A stretch of 64,000 nucleotides of DNA from Dermacentor variabilis (GCF_050947875.1 NC_134574.1:107404469-107468468); one strand, 5' to 3'; counted from the stretch's first letter, positions 48,207-60,200 are shown. Notes: generated by a model from the sequence alone, not told the origin. A program made the numbers and translations.

Positions 48207-48290
48207 CCTCTGTAGCTCACTTGGCAGAGCATAGCAGGCGTAATACGGAAGATATGGATTTCGCTCCCACCAGTGGCATGTTCTTCATTA
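48207..48290 (+). mobile_element. tRNA-derived SINE, short copy
   Basis: CTCTGTAGCTCACTTGGCAG (A-box like) followed by ATTTCGCTCCCACC resembles a tRNA head with a decayed B-box. The body is short. Confidence 0.5.
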
Positions 48291-48424
48291 TCATTTTCCA
48301 TATTTTTTTCTACATTCCTAAACCTATAGTCAATAGTTATACACTACACATTAAAACACACCGCACGTCTGCTGAGAGGTATAATTGTCGGACTTAGTGT
48401 CCTAAACAACACACGGGCCATGAG

Positions 48425-48600
48425 ACACGTCGTAGTGACGGGCTCCGAATTACTTTTACCATCTTGGGGTTCTCTAACGGGCAAAAAAACTGCGTGCTTT
48501 TCCGGTAATCAAAATGCGGATCGCGGCCGGAAGTCGAACCCGGGTCCCCGTGCTACGGAACAGAACGCCGTACAAACTGAGCCATCACAGAGAGCGTACA
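48425..48600 (+). mobile_element. SINE copy (Ruka-like), degenerate
   Basis: GTAGTGACGGGCTCCGAATT then CATCTTGGGGTTCTCTAACG, followed by GAAGTCGAACCCGGGTCCCC, matches the common body and inverted tRNA-like head seen at 10210 and 52893. Confidence 0.65.
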
Positions 48601-49386
48601 ACTGATGAGACCAGTTCTCTACAACGAGTTGTAAGCACTGCGAGCTTTTGTTTGTGGCCTTCGTGTTGAGGTCGACGTTTCCGTTGCAGACGACGCGCTT
48701 AACGCGAGAATCGTTCCTGCTCGGCTACCGGTTTCGGTTTTTGACTGCAAACACATAGCAATGTCTTATGGCTATGACGCTCCTGTGCTACGCGTAGGTC
48801 CGCAGTTCAGTGATTGCACTGTTAGAGATGTGCAATGGAAAAACACTGGTGCACTTACGTTTATTGAGCCCTGCACCATGGTGTGTTGTCCATGATTCAG
48901 CTTTGAAGTGCAAAGCCTCGTCAATTATTTTGATTATTAATGCGAAAACATTACACGTGTCACGTGGCAGAAAAGCCGGCGTTGTCCGCAAGTATGATAA
49001 GGAAAATAAATGTGACGTCATCAGCCTCTTGTATGACGTCAGTAGTAATACAGAAAATAGTAAATGGTATAACAAAATTAATTAGCAAAAATTATGGGTA
49101 ATTATTGTGAAATAAATTAAACTACAATGAAGTGAATCAAAGTTAGAACAAGTTAGAGTAAGGTCAATTAAGGTATAGTGAAGTGAATTAAAGCGAGGTA
49201 AAGTGAATGAAGGTGAATTAAAGTGCATTGAAATGGATTAAGCTTTGTAGAAATTAGGCCAAGGTAGATTAAAGTAGAGTTGTGAAAGACACGAGAACAT
49301 TTATGACGCCACGTATCATGGACGTAACCAATTAGAGGTCATAATTCTGTCGCATTCAAATCACGTAAGGATACGTAGCTGACTCA

Positions 49387-49782
49387 CCCGCCGTGGTTGC
49401 TCAGTGGCTACACTGTAAAATAATTTACACCCTAAAAAGCAAAAAAGGGTGTAAATGTGTCTATAACTCACACCCTTAGGTTGTTCATTATATAGATAGC
49501 ACCCTAAGGGTGTGAGTTATAGACACATTTACATCATTTTTCACCGTTAAGAGTGTAAAGTATTTTACAGTGTATGATGTTGGGCTGCTGAGCACGAGGG
49601 CGCGAGATCGAATCCCGGCAGCGGCGGCCGCATTTCGATGGAGGCGAGATGCGAAAACACTCGTGTACTTTGATTTAGGTGCACGTTAAAGAACCCCAGT
49701 TGGCCAAATTTCCGGAGTCCTCTACTACGGTGTGCCTCATAATCAGAAAGTGGTTTTGGCACGTTAAACACCATAATTTTTT
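49387..49782 (-). mobile_element. SINE copy (Ruka-like) split by a MITE
   Basis: Minus orientation of the same body, with CCCGCCGTGGTTGCTCAGTG as head. At 49411 the head is interrupted by a 162 bp palindrome and resumes TGATGTTGGGCTGCTGAGCA. Ends GTTTTGGCACGTTAAACACC. Confidence 0.88.
49411..49572. mobile_element. 162 bp palindromic MITE with TA duplication
   Basis: Ends CACTGTAAAATAATTTACAC and (inverse) CACTGTAAAATACTTTACAC. Flanking TA is at 49409-49410 and 49573-49574. The two halves pair over almost the whole length (CACCCTTA..., GTGTCTATAACTCACACCCT). No coding capacity. Consistent with a Tc1/mariner-type non-autonomous element. Confidence 0.95.
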
Positions 49783-49795
49783 ACGTAGGTGACTA

Positions 49796-50025
49796 CCCGC
49801 CGTGGTTGCTTAGGGCCTATGGTGTCGGGCTGCTAAGCATGAGGTCGTAAGGTCAAATCGCGGCCACGGCGGCTGCATTTTGATGGGGACGAAATGCGAC
49901 AACACTCGTCTGCTTAGATTTAGGTGCTCGTTGAAGATCCCCAGGCACTCGAAATTTTTTTGGAGTCCCCTACTACGGCGTGCCTCATAATCAGATTGTG
50001 GTCTCGGAACGTAAAACGCCATAAA
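49796..50025 (-). mobile_element. SINE copy (Ruka-like)
   Basis: CCCGCCGTGGTTGCTTAGGG head, then TGCATTTTGATGGGGACGAA, ending ACTACGGCGTGCCTCATAAT and CGTAAAACGCCATAA. More diverged than its left neighbour, with which it forms a direct pair. Confidence 0.85.
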
Positions 50026-50267
50026 TTAATTGTTTTACTTAAGTGACTGTCAATTTTTACTCCGTGTTGAATGGTCTCACGATTGGAAGATGTTAATTGA
50101 TTGTTATCACTCCTAAAGCTTAATCTCGCCTGTCGCTGCCGCTACCAGTGCGCATTGTATCGCCTTCGCCCACGTTGTGACGTCAGCAGTACCAATATGG
50201 CTGTAAAACAGACCTCTTGCAGAGAAGTCACAAGAAACATTTCACAAATCAAAAGCAGGACACCTCC

Positions 50268-50273
50268 TTTATT
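50268..50273 (-). terminator. Polyadenylation signal of the serpin
   Basis: AATAAA on the minus strand, about 132 bases after the serpin stop. Confidence 0.55.
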
Positions 50274-50404
50274 ACGACTAGACATTTCAGAATGTTGTAG
50301 CGTAAAGAAGTACGAACAATTTAGTGGAACATCATAAGAAGGTATAAGTGATTAGACTCCTATTACGTGCTTCGCTGCAGTCACGTACCCGCGCATTTCG
50401 CTGC

Positions 50405-51547
50405 TTAGAGTTGGCGGACAGACCCCACGAAGAGCACTAAATCTGGATCATGGCTGCGTATTACGAACATGAACGGGCGGTCGACAACAAATCGAATGTC
50501 ATCGAATGGCATGCAGTAGGTCATCATCACAACGGCAGTGGCCGCAGCAGCTTCCGTGCCTTCCTCGTTGACCTCCACGAAAGCTTTGTGAAACACTTCT
50601 GAGGCCAAAAGCTTCCCACTCGTGCTGATCCCGGTGAGGTCAGCAGACGGCATGAAGAAGTCTTCAATTCCCATAGCAGTCAGCGTTTCCTTGAGGTTGA
50701 TCGTCTGCTCTAGCTTGAACTTCGGGAGGTAGAGCTTGACGTTCGAGCGAAACGAAAGATCCTTCAAGAAGTCAGAAAGCTTCTGACTGGTCAGGCGGTC
50801 CTCAATTTGAGACAGTCCTTCGACATCGTCGGGCAGAAGGATAAGCATGGAAGTCTTTTCGCCCCGGTACGGTATCTCCAAAGCAGTCAACCCGAGTTCA
50901 TCACTGTGGCCCATATTGTAATCGTTCTTCTGGTACATCATGTCCACTTCCTTCTTGTTCTTTTTGTCTAAGTGAAAATTGGAACGGTGCGTAGACTTGG
51001 GATCAAACTGCGAGTTCCAAAGACCCTTGAAGTAGATGGCATTGACTAGGATCAAAGTGGTCAAGCCGTCCACGCTTCCAGGCGGAAGAAGGTCTCTGAT
51101 CTTCGATTCCGTGGCTTGTTCGACCCAGGCGTTAACCTGCTGCCTAACTTTCTCGTAGTTTGTTTTAAAGTCCACCGATTCAATGGTGGCGCTGTAGGAG
51201 TCTCGAAGGAGGGCGAGGTAACTGTCCAGTACCGGAAACGTCTGCTCCGAGTACATCCGGTTGGCCACGTGCAGCTTCACGTCCGGAGCAAAGCCAGTAA
51301 GCTCGGAGAGGAAGCTGGAAAAATGCTTGTGAACGTCGTCGCTGTCGACGTGCAGCACATCGGCGAGCTGCTTTGCTGTGGCATTGCGTGCTCCAGCCAG
51401 TGCCATGGAGAGCGCGGCGCAGATGCTGAAGGGAGAGTAGAAGACGTTTCCGCCAGAACCACTCTTTGAGACGAGCTGCTTGTACAGGTCCAAGGAGAAC
51501 TGGAGCAGCGAGTCTCCTAGGGGGTTGGCGGCCACAGGCTCTGCCAT
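50405..51547 (-). CDS. Intact tick serpin (intracellular type)
   Basis: A 380-residue serine protease inhibitor of the serpin superfamily. It traps a target protease by cleavage of the reactive loop followed by loop insertion. Diagnostic blocks: NVFYSPFSICAALSMALAGA (residues 34-53), NAIYFKGLWNSQFDP (169-183), VDMMYQK (201-207), KLYLPKFKLEQ (271-281), EEGTEAAAATAVV hinge (328-340) and VVDRPFMFVI signature (354-363). Counting 17 residues from the hinge start puts P1 at Tyr344 and P1' at Cys345, suggesting a chymotrypsin-like target; this is inference. There is no signal peptide: MAEPVAANPLGDSLL is not hydrophobic enough, so it is likely intracellular. The start was chosen at 51547 because a pyrimidine-rich stretch and CGCAG directly precede it, a plausible 3' splice site. 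All coding appears in one exon. A 412-residue frame continues upstream without support. Confidence 0.93.
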   Translation of the reverse strand: MAEPVAANPLGDSLLQFSLDLYKQLVSKSGSGGNVFYSPFSICAALSMALAGARNATAKQLADVLHVDSDDVHKHFSSFLSELTGFAPDVKLHVANRMYSEQTFPVLDSYLALLRDSYSATIESVDFKTNYEKVRQQVNAWVEQATESKIRDLLPPGSVDGLTTLILVNAIYFKGLWNSQFDPKSTHRSNFHLDKKNKKEVDMMYQKNDYNMGHSDELGLTALEIPYRGEKTSMLILLPDDVEGLSQIEDRLTSQKLSDFLKDLSFRSNVKLYLPKFKLEQTINLKETLTAMGIEDFFMPSADLTGISTSGKLLASEVFHKAFVEVNEEGTEAAAATAVVMMTYCMPFDDIRFVVDRPFMFVIRSHDPDLVLFVGSVRQL

Positions 51548-51580
51548 CTGCGCGAAAATTGCAACAGCTGTGTGAGATGT
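51548..51580 (-). promoter_or_regulatory. Putative 3' splice site upstream of serpin
   Basis: The minus strand reads AGCTGTTGCAATTTTCGCGC then AG before ATG. If used, a non-coding first exon lies upstream, as the pseudogene also has an acceptor just before its start. Confidence 0.5.
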
Positions 51581-51754
51581 ACATGGACACACGTAAAAAC
51601 GCGCGCATGGCTCTGAGCATATGACATAGAACGGTAATAACATGGCTCTCCACTATGGTCTAGGATGGAAATTAAATAAGAATGGTGCAATTTGTGCCCG
51701 GCTTTCAATATTTAGTAAAAAAAACTTAACTTCTGGGTTGTTACCTGCCAGAAC

Positions 51755-51942
51755 ACGATATGATTATGAAGTGCGCCGTAGTGGGAGATTCCGGGTTAAC
51801 TTTGACCACCTGGGGTACTTTAACGTGCGCTGAATACGGTGCCCCCCATCGGAATGCAGCCGCCGCGGCCGGGATTCGATCCCACAACCTCGGGCTAAGC
51901 AGCCGAATGCGAAACCTACCACACCACTACGGCGGGTAAGTT
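51755..51942 (+). mobile_element. SINE copy (Ruka-like)
   Basis: CACGATATGATTATGAAGTG to TACTTTAACGTGCGCTGAAT, then GGAATGCAGCCGCCGCGGCC, GGGATTCGATCCC (B-box inverse) and CACACCACTACGGCGGG. Located just upstream of the serpin. Confidence 0.85.
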
Positions 51943-52892
51943 TAAGTGAAAGCCGCACTAAGACTTTCGAAAGAATTAGCGACAGTTAAGAAAACTTGAC
52001 TTATGTTTAACTGTGCCTAATACTTAAGGTTCAGCGTTCTCAGTTTTTCTTTTCCGCAAGTTCGACGCACTTCTTATCTTTACAGATAATTTCTCGGGTA
52101 GAGCTTGCCGATCCTTTACCTGTCTTTCTTTCTCAGTGAATATTTAGCTCACTGACTTTGGTGACGCTGAAACATTGCTACATGCAGCCGATTCTCACCT
52201 TCAACACTGTTGTTGCGTCCAATAGACAGAACTACAAAGTTTTCAAAAGGCAGTCACGAACAAACACACAATGCCATATCGCGACGTGACTATGCGGGAA
52301 TTAAGAGAAGTCGTTTGGTATTCCCGCACAGAGTGAGACTTTATTTGTAACAGTATGCTGGTATAGTGCTCTAACGAATAATGCAGACAACTAGAAAACT
52401 GGCAAGGTAGACAGGACTCCGCGAGGCAGTAAGCGAGCTTGCCCTGCTATATGGCCATCATGAACACTGCAAAATACGAGGGCCCCCCCCCTCTCTCTCT
52501 CTCTTTTAGTTTCTCGTTTTCGTTGCCGCGACCAGAAATGTAATTGCAAATAAAATAACAAACATTTATTATGCGGTAGGTGACCTAAACTTTTTCTTGG
52601 CTCCGTGCATCGCAGCGCACGCTGGCTCTCAGCTGCGAGCCGATAGCGATCTTAGTTTTTGGCAATTTTGCCTTTCACAGAACCGCTTCGATTAAAACCG
52701 AGCTCCCGAATAAAATAAAAAATGAGAAACTATTCGGAATCAGTTTTTTGAATGTCTTTCCATTAAAACCGAAAATGCTAAACACTATAGCGCGCGGCAC
52801 GCTCCATGCTATCCCTATGGGTTCGGTTCATTACATTAATTTTTTCCCAGAAGGCAGCGCGTCCTATTCAATGCTATTGATGCAAAATATTA
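51943..52892. other. No gene recognised
   Basis: A C-run followed by CT repeats is at 52481-52505. No recognised gene. Confidence 0.4.
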
Positions 52893-53125
52893 AAAATTAA
52901 ATTATGGGGTTTTACGTGCCAAAACCACTTTCTCATTACGAGGCACGCCGTAGTGGAGGACTCCGGAAATTTCGTCCACCTGGGGTTCTTTTACGTGCAC
53001 CTAAATCTAAGTACACGGGTGTTTTCGCCCCCATCGAATCCCGGCCGCGGTGGCCGGGATTCGATCCCGCGACCTCGTGCTCAGCAGCCCAACACCATGG
53101 CCACTGAGCAACCACGGCGGGTGAA
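52893..53125 (+). mobile_element. SINE copy (Ruka-like), near full length
   Basis: Starts AAATTATGGGGTTTTACGTG, body CCAAAACCACTTTCTCATTA, TAGTGGAGGACTCCGGAAAT and TTCTTTTACGTGCACCTAAA, then head in reverse GCCGGGATTCGATCCCGCGA ending GAGCAACCACGGCGGGT. It is a good reference for the family in this window. Confidence 0.92.
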
Positions 53126-54173
53126 GAAGAATATGTCTTCACTTATATATAATTTAGCAGCGTTTTTTTTTATTTACGGCGAAATATCGCATATATTTTG
53201 GTAATATTTGACACATGTAGATTTAAACAAATACGAAATTGCATTTCCCGTAACATTAGAACGCAATAAATTTCCCGTAAAATGTAGAACGCAATAAAGA
53301 AATTCTAAAATACTTTAAAGCAAGCTAAAGAGACCGTGGAAGCCATGAAACCGCGCCCTTAAGTTTACTCGTTCCGGAGATTCTGAACTTGAAAACTGTA
53401 CCAATAATTTTTTAAAGCCAGCATCCGTTGCCTTTTTTGTCGGCCTCCCCCTTCTTTCTTTCTTTTTTTTTTAGTGCTAGTTGCTGGCAATCTTTCACCA
53501 TTGCCTGGTAGCGAGAATGCGCCTCGTGCAAGCGAGCGCTTTGAAACGCTTCGCGCGTTATCCGAGTCGCCATAGCAACAATTCACTTTTAAAAAAAAAA
53601 GTGAGCTGACACTGAAGACAGGAATTACGCGACGCGTTCACTGCCGAAATTCGCTGCTCGTCTCTCAGCATACTTTGGCGCTACGGCGAAAGTTCCTACG
53701 AGGTCAATTGCGTCTTGTCTTGTGATTCAACTCCGTTTTAATGCTGATAACACTTCCACTTGGTCTGGAAGCTCCGTCACGGTGGCTGACAGACGCGTTC
53801 GGCACTGAAATGTGCTGCGCGTATCTTGTCGCAACGCGGCATTTTACCTCTGCCAGCTTGCTTACTACATCTTGGCGTATACACCGGTTCGCAGAATGCG
53901 TGGGAATTGTGCTTTTTCTCTCGGTATTAGGGGCGAGCTCCACCGCTGGAAAAGCTGGCGCCACCGTCGTCGTGGCGTGGCATGAGGGATCACGTGGACA
54001 CAGAGGCCGCGTCGGCTGCTTCGGAAGCGCCGAAGCGAGCTGAAAACGAAAGTTTAAAGTCCCACCTGCGCTGCTGTTCTCATTAAGTATTGAGGGTTTC
54101 CCGCCTTGGGTGTCTGCTTGACAACATTTGAAATCAATATAATAGGTAGTGGCTGCCTTTGGAGGCGTGCAGC
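53126..54173. other. No gene recognised
   Basis: Poly-T at 53461-53472. The 53741-54043 frame is Ser/Thr/Gly-rich with no known domain. It may be the 5' flank of the THAP exon. Confidence 0.35.
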
Positions 54174-54377
54174 ATGGTAGGCTACTGCTCGGTGCCACAG
54201 TGTCGGTCGTGCACAACGGAGCCCGGTGTCAGCCTTATTCACACGTAGCCGCAGGGCAAGAAGCTGCGTGAAGCTTGGCTCGCGAAACATAAAACCGGCA
54301 AACAGCCATCGGCTACAACTCGGGTATGCAGCAAGCACAGACTCGAGGAAGATCGCGCCGGGACTGCGCGATGTTGG
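54174..54377 (+). pseudogene. THAP-domain exon with in-frame stop
   Basis: The 68-codon frame from ATG 54174 starts MVGYCSVPQCRSCTTEPGVS, then an in-frame TAG at codon 25, then PQGKKLREAWLAKHKTGKQP and VCSKHRLEEDR. Cys5, Cys10, Cys52 and His55 give C-x4-C-x41-C-x2-H, the THAP C2CH zinc signature, and the conserved Trp is at 35. A GTGAGT splice donor follows codon 68 directly. THAP domains bind DNA in transcription factors and in P-element-like transposases. The stop means this copy is broken, or the true start and reading differ. Only the N-terminal exon is visible. Confidence 0.7.
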
Positions 54378-56542
54378 GTGAGTAGCAGGAAACGCGCACT
54401 GAGTCGCTCACCCGCGCCCGCTGCCCGGCTGCCATGACGGTTTTGTCTATAAACTTGTCGATGATAGATAGTGGCAAGTTAACTGGAACGGAAAGGGAGC
54501 GGTAAGACGCACATTAAAAGAAGGCATGGCATGCGGTCATGTTTGTGCTATGAATAACGCACTAGATTACGAAAAAGCAGCAGGGGGAAATCGCACGCTC
54601 AGAATACCGATAAACATACAGTGCGACGCAACTTGGGAAATAATATTGAAACGTCCAAGAATTAAGACAAAAAAAGATTGAATCGTCATTACCGCACCTC
54701 ACAGTGGTCGCAGGCCTCGAAGTCTCTGTAACGAAATTATTTTTGAACAGTTCTGATGGCGTCCACGCAACAATGGTTGCTTGTTTACTATCAAATGCTC
54801 ATATTCTGCGGCCCAAAGCTCACGGCACGATGCGACAACGCGCTCGCAGCGAAAGCGAGACACTGTGCGCAGACATGCATGCAGACGTGCAGTCGGCCGC
54901 TGCGAATCCGTGCGATCGCTGCATTGAGGCTTCATTATATTATGCTCCATTTGGTTATACAGACAGCCCACTATAAGAACATATTTCACATAGTTTGCTC
55001 TCAGCGTCTGCCTATCTTTTACTCAAGAAGCCGGTTCGGGAGACTGCATCGCGGCGACCGCGTGCAGTGGTGTTCACTGTACGTATTCGGTAAAGAGATG
55101 GCGTCTGTAAACGATTTTGCGCTTTCAGTTTGGCCAAGATTATTATTTAGACAGTAAGGAACTTCCCTCGTTTTGAGAGAACTTACAGAAATGTCCAGGA
55201 GGGTTGCCAACGTGGTGTTTTTATTGAGCGCCGTAAGCCGAACATACCAGGAGCGCGCCGCGTGATCCCTCATTCTAAGGGAGGCGCTTCCGACAGATGG
55301 CGACTCCGTAAGTTCTCGCCCCCAATATCATTATCAATAATTGTTCGGCATATAACCATTCGGCGAGAAAAATTAAATGAATTTGCTTATTCCATATTAC
55401 TTCTTGCCCTACTAGACCATTTTCTTGTGGAATGTACGTATTTGAGGTAAGGTTAACGGAGGTCTCAAGAGGAAGCCTATACTATACGTAGGAAGCGCTG
55501 GGTTTCGACACTGCGTATTGCTTCTGAATGGACACTCAAACAACCGGACACTAACTGGGTGTCTCATGTATTTCGGCAAACATCTACGTGGGCATCAAAA
55601 AAAAAAGTCTGTTCGTTTGTTATGTGCGCACTTGTGTACAATGTTCATCTAAGTATTATTCCCTTAAGCTTTTCCGTGTTTTTTTCCACGATACGCGAAT
55701 ATAGTTACTGGGCACGGTACAAGACCTCCTGCAGGCAGACTTTCGCCATCAGCCCCGGCCCGCCCGATTTTGCGGTGTACAAAGACCACGAATGCTGGGT
55801 CAGAATAGCTGGCTGGAGACGCACTGAGTTGACTGTTCAAATTGAAAAGCCGAAACGAGAAACTAACGTGCACTTCGCAGACGGAGATTTGCGCAATTAC
55901 CCCTCGCACAGTTGGGAAGATCTCTGCAGAAAACATCGAACATGACGGTGAGTGCAGGAGAATCGCCGAACATTTCGAAAAAAAGACATTCATTTTATTA
56001 GAAAGTATGGGTCGCTTGAAGATTTATGTGTGAAGCAGTGAAAATATTTAGGTAGCGTTTGTTGTTTCGTTGAGCAATCGCAAAGGGAACAGGACCGTTA
56101 ACCATCACATATGTAGTCGTATAGTATAAGGTGTCTGAACGTGCGTAACTTACCCCGCAACTGAGTTGCGCATGCGCCTTTTGCGTCGGCGTCTTTGTTT
56201 CGGTGGTGAACGTGCGACGTCCGACTGTTGCTTACGCGGGCATGGTTCATGGTTATATTGCGCTCAGTTTTACAAACACGATATTAAGGAAGGACAGGAC
56301 GCGGACGGACGCAGCGCAATACGAGGAAGTGGGGGAAGGTTAGGGATGTAGAAGCCCGATGTACTCGAAATAACATCTAGTAAAGCAATGAAGGGGACTA
56401 GTTGGTGAACGTTCATGCTTACGCCGGTATGAGCCATTCCTGATGATATTTTTTGCATCACTGATTTTTTTGCATCACTGGATTAGATGCTGCTTTCATT
56501 TACGGACATTGGCCATTGCAACGAGCCAATTAAGGCTTTCAA

Positions 56543-56544
<2 letters not shown>
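54378..56544. other. No gene recognised
   Basis: The 55559-55945 plus frame has no family resemblance. No downstream THAP exon could be identified. Confidence 0.35.

Positions 56545-56599
<55 letters not shown>
56545..56599. repeat. (TA)n microsatellite
   Basis: About 27 TA units. Confidence 0.97.
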
Positions 56600-56602
<3 letters not shown>

Positions 56603-58494
56603 CAACGGTTTTGGTTCGTATGTAAAAAATGTCGAAGGAATGTAACGATAAAAACATCGTATTTATTTTTCTGAATAGGTCAATTATGAATTCCGAGATT
56701 ATGCTCAGTGCCTTTAGTCAAGGCGTTGGGCATGATCCCAGAAGCAACGCGTCATCGAGTGAACTCGCTGAAATGCGAGACCGTTACGAACTAAATGAAC
56801 GATAAAACTTTGGTAACGAAGCGTTGTACCCATAGAAAATGAAACTATAAGCTCTCCAGCGCGCAAGCCCTGTGTTTTGCTGCGATGCCGATCTGCTAGC
56901 GCACCGAGCGGCAGGCTTAGATAGTGGACCGCTCGACCGGCTACTGTTTGCACCATCCCTGCCTGAGGTACGCGTTTATGCGGACCCCTGAGATATGCGC
57001 TAATTCTGGCGTTGTCTAACGTCGGTTGTTTCAAATTGCCGACTTTCCCCTTGATCCGAAAACCGATCAAGAATATTTCGGTTTCACTTCGAAACAAAAT
57101 AATAAATAATGTTTCGATTACCTTCTCGTTCCGGTCAAAAACCTTTTTTTTTCGTTTTTGTTTTCGTTCCGTTCGGACACACTGCATACAAGTTAACTGC
57201 GACATATGGACACCGTCATTTGAATATCACTGGGCGCACGCGGAACACTATAACGGGATAAGATTGTGAAATGCTTATAAAATGGTATTGAGACGCTGAA
57301 CGACTGTCGAACGTTTCACCGGCAAGCGAAACAGCTTAGAGCTTCAGCTTAATTTTCAACTAGTAGTTTATTTTCAGCTAAATCCGCTTACTTCCAGCGC
57401 GCTTAGGGCACCCTCTTGTGGCTGGGAACCAAAACTATCACAGAAATTCGTTGTGCGAAGACGAAAGGCGGCGCTAGCATCTTTCTATTCTACGTACGAG
57501 CGTGTTGCTTCTCGGGTCAGTCATTTACAAAGGCCTCCTATGCCCTCCTCGCGACCTGTGGTGGGGCATTCTCTATGTGTGATGGGGCATGATAGTGACC
57601 TGCTCTTGTTTCTTGAGTGCTGCTGAGGAAGATAACGTACTATGAAGATGTCAATGAACTGTCGTACGCGTACGTAAACATGATTCGAGCAATCCGAAAG
57701 CAACACAACCTGATCTGCATCGCAGTGGGGGGTCACCGCTGACCAACACGGGTGCTGTTGTCAGCGCTAAAATATAGACAGCTTCCTTTCTTTATAAGTC
57801 TCGAAACCGCGTTCTCGTCTGCCACGTCAAGCTTTTGCTCCGAAGCAGAGCTGCACATCAGCTGAGACGCCAAGACAGGCACACGAATATACACACATGT
57901 GCGCGGACGCCTTTGCGGACTCTTCCCATCCACATCTTGCAGTCGTGTGGCCGATACTTCGGTATCACCCAACTTCTTCACAAGCACAACTGTGCGCTTA
58001 CGGCAATGTGCTAAACGCACCTACACCAGCGGACGACCGTATAACAAACCCTCGGTAGGTTCGGAGACCGAGTCAAGCGTATACAGCATCGCGAACACGG
58101 CCGGAAGACGGGTCTTCGCGTACCGGCCCAGCTGCAGCGAAGCGTGGGCCAAACAATAGCGACGGCGATATCGAGGAGATGGAGCACAAAGGCAAGCGTG
58201 AGTCATCCCACTTCAAAATCGTACAGCTGCGCACCACTGCACACCTGCGTGCTGGACGTCTTTCGCTAACACGCTCGCATGTCGTACACACTGCACCTGA
58301 ACCACTCCGGAGGGCTTCCCGCCGCTAGTGTCGCAACAGCCAAGGCATTTGCGTGAATCACGCTGAAGAATGCCGCTTCGCATAACGACGTATAAGCTTT
58401 CGAAGATGCGCGTTCAACAAAAAACTGCTGCAGCCGGAGCGTGTAAATGCATGCATAGATGCCGCAGCAAACACAGAGAATGAATGAGTTCTGC
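56600..58494. other. No gene recognised
   Basis: Short frames on both strands, including a minus frame at 57733-58020 that could not be assigned. No RNA gene seen. Confidence 0.4.
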
Positions 58495-58610
58495 GGTTTT
58501 CCGTTGCCAAGACCACGATGCGATTACGAGGCACACCGTAGTGGAGGACTCCGGATTAATTTTGACCACCAGAGAATCTTTAACTTGCCCCCAATGCACG
58601 GGAAACGGGG
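58495..58610 (+). mobile_element. SINE copy, partial (Ruka-like)
   Basis: CCGTTGCCAAGACCACGATG, GATTACGAGGCACACCGTAG, TGGAGGACTCCGGATTAATT and CACCAGAGAATCTTTAACTT. The head is missing. Confidence 0.75.
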
Positions 58611-58922
58611 CGCGCACAGAGGGCTGACATTGAAAACGCGTACGGGCTCAGTTGTTCACCTGATTATGTTACGCCCTGTTGTGTAAACACTATAACAGCA
58701 CCGCGATGTAACCACAATTTGTGTTGCCTCGTGAAACCAATGCAACGGAGAAGATGTGATAAAATGGATAAACGGCAAGCCGACTGCTCGACAGCAGGAA
58801 CAACATGCACTGGAGGAATGTTACGTACTTCATACGTATCCACGAAGAAACGAAACCAAGCGGATGGAAAATTAAGCGGCTGTGTTTCCGTTTAAAGAAA
58901 AGCGTACCACGCTCGTCACACA

Positions 58923-58971
58923 TAAAATAAATAAATAAATAGATAGATAAATAAATAAATAAATAAATAAT
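58923..58971. repeat. (AAAT)n microsatellite
   Basis: About a dozen AAAT units, interrupted by GATAGATA. Confidence 0.95.
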
Positions 58972-58979
58972 CAAGCTAC

Positions 58980-60014
58980 GTACCCTTTACGTATTCATGA
59001 ACTGTTCACTGTAATCCAAACAGACCAGCAAGAACCCGTATGCCGAAACCGGTAGAAACGAAACGGACAGGCAATGCTGTTTACCAACCCCTGAAAGGTT
59101 GGCTTTACGGCCGTCGAGATTATAATTTCATTATGCTCTTGGGAAGCTCACTCTCATGCTCCAGTGTCCTTCCTGAGAAAGGTCCGTGCATTAGTTGACA
59201 ATTCACATACGCCTTTCTATGTTCAATTGAGCGACGATAAGCGTGCTGTAGCGGCACGCCACAAAAGGCACAAAAATAGGAAGACAGAGAGAGAGAGAGA
59301 GAGAGACAAAATAAGGAACAAGCACACACACCTCGCAGCACTCCGCTGGTGCGGTGTTCAGTACTCCGCCTCCGCTACGAATACGCTGTCCAAACTTGAC
59401 AAGTTAGATGCGCCGCCGGCTGGGCGTTCTCGACGTGGAAGCCGATATTTGTAAAGCGTACAAGCGTCGAACAGGGAATGGAAAAACAAGCAGCGCGGGC
59501 TTTCACACACCTTATCGCTCAGCTTCGTCACAGCAGGCACGTGGCAGATTACCTCTCGTGAAGCACAAACAGCTCGATCGCTTCACTGTTGTATAAGAGC
59601 GAAAGGAAACACAAGACGGCTCCACACTAGACAGACGGCGTGGGCCGGGCATTCGTGTTGCATTCCAGTTGCGACACGCATGAAGAAGTAGCGAAAACGG
59701 GGCAACGCCCCTCAGGGACCGGAGGTACCTAGGAGCTGCCCCGTGACTCTCCGACGTCGGATTTCCCTAGATGCGCTCCAGTTTCCCCGTTCGTCGTTCT
59801 TCTCTTTGCGAATGTGTTCCCTAAAAAATGCAAAATTTCTTCATACGCGCCGATTTCGACTCACGTACGAAAGGGCGGAGTGGTACTACATCAAGCTGCT
59901 GAAAACAGCAGCTTTTTTTGTGGTCAATTCGCTTCTTCTAGACGAAAAATACATTGATTTGATGGCATTTCTTGATTACATTTGTTGCCGAGACAACCCT
60001 TGTAGAAGCCTTGC
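58980..60014. other. No gene recognised; (GA)n at 59284-59308
   Basis: About a dozen GA units lie near 59284-59308. No domain recognised. Confidence 0.4.
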
Positions 60015-60200
60015 GGATCGACAACGGTACGATGAGGCATGCCACTGTGGGTGGCTTCGGATCAGTTTTGAACATCTGCGGTTCTTTAGCGTGCTCCCCA
60101 TACACCGTACAAGTGCGCTTTTTTTTTTTTCGCATTTCCCGCTTATCGAAATGTGGTCGCCACGGCCGGGGCTCAGCAGCGCAACTGGCGCTTAGCAACC
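60015..60200 (+). mobile_element. Decayed SINE copy (Ruka-like)
   Basis: CAACGGTACGATGAGGCATG, then TTTTGAACATCTGCGGTTCT, a poly-T interruption at 60119-60130 and GAAATGTGGTCGCCACGGCC match the body with many changes. A further tail resembling GCCATTAGGCCACCACGGCG lies at about 60379-60407. Confidence 0.6.

Noticed and set aside
51548..51643. N-terminal extension of the serpin (32 residues)
   Set aside because: It crosses a probable splice acceptor and includes no serpin homology; the Cys-rich start does not look like a signal peptide.
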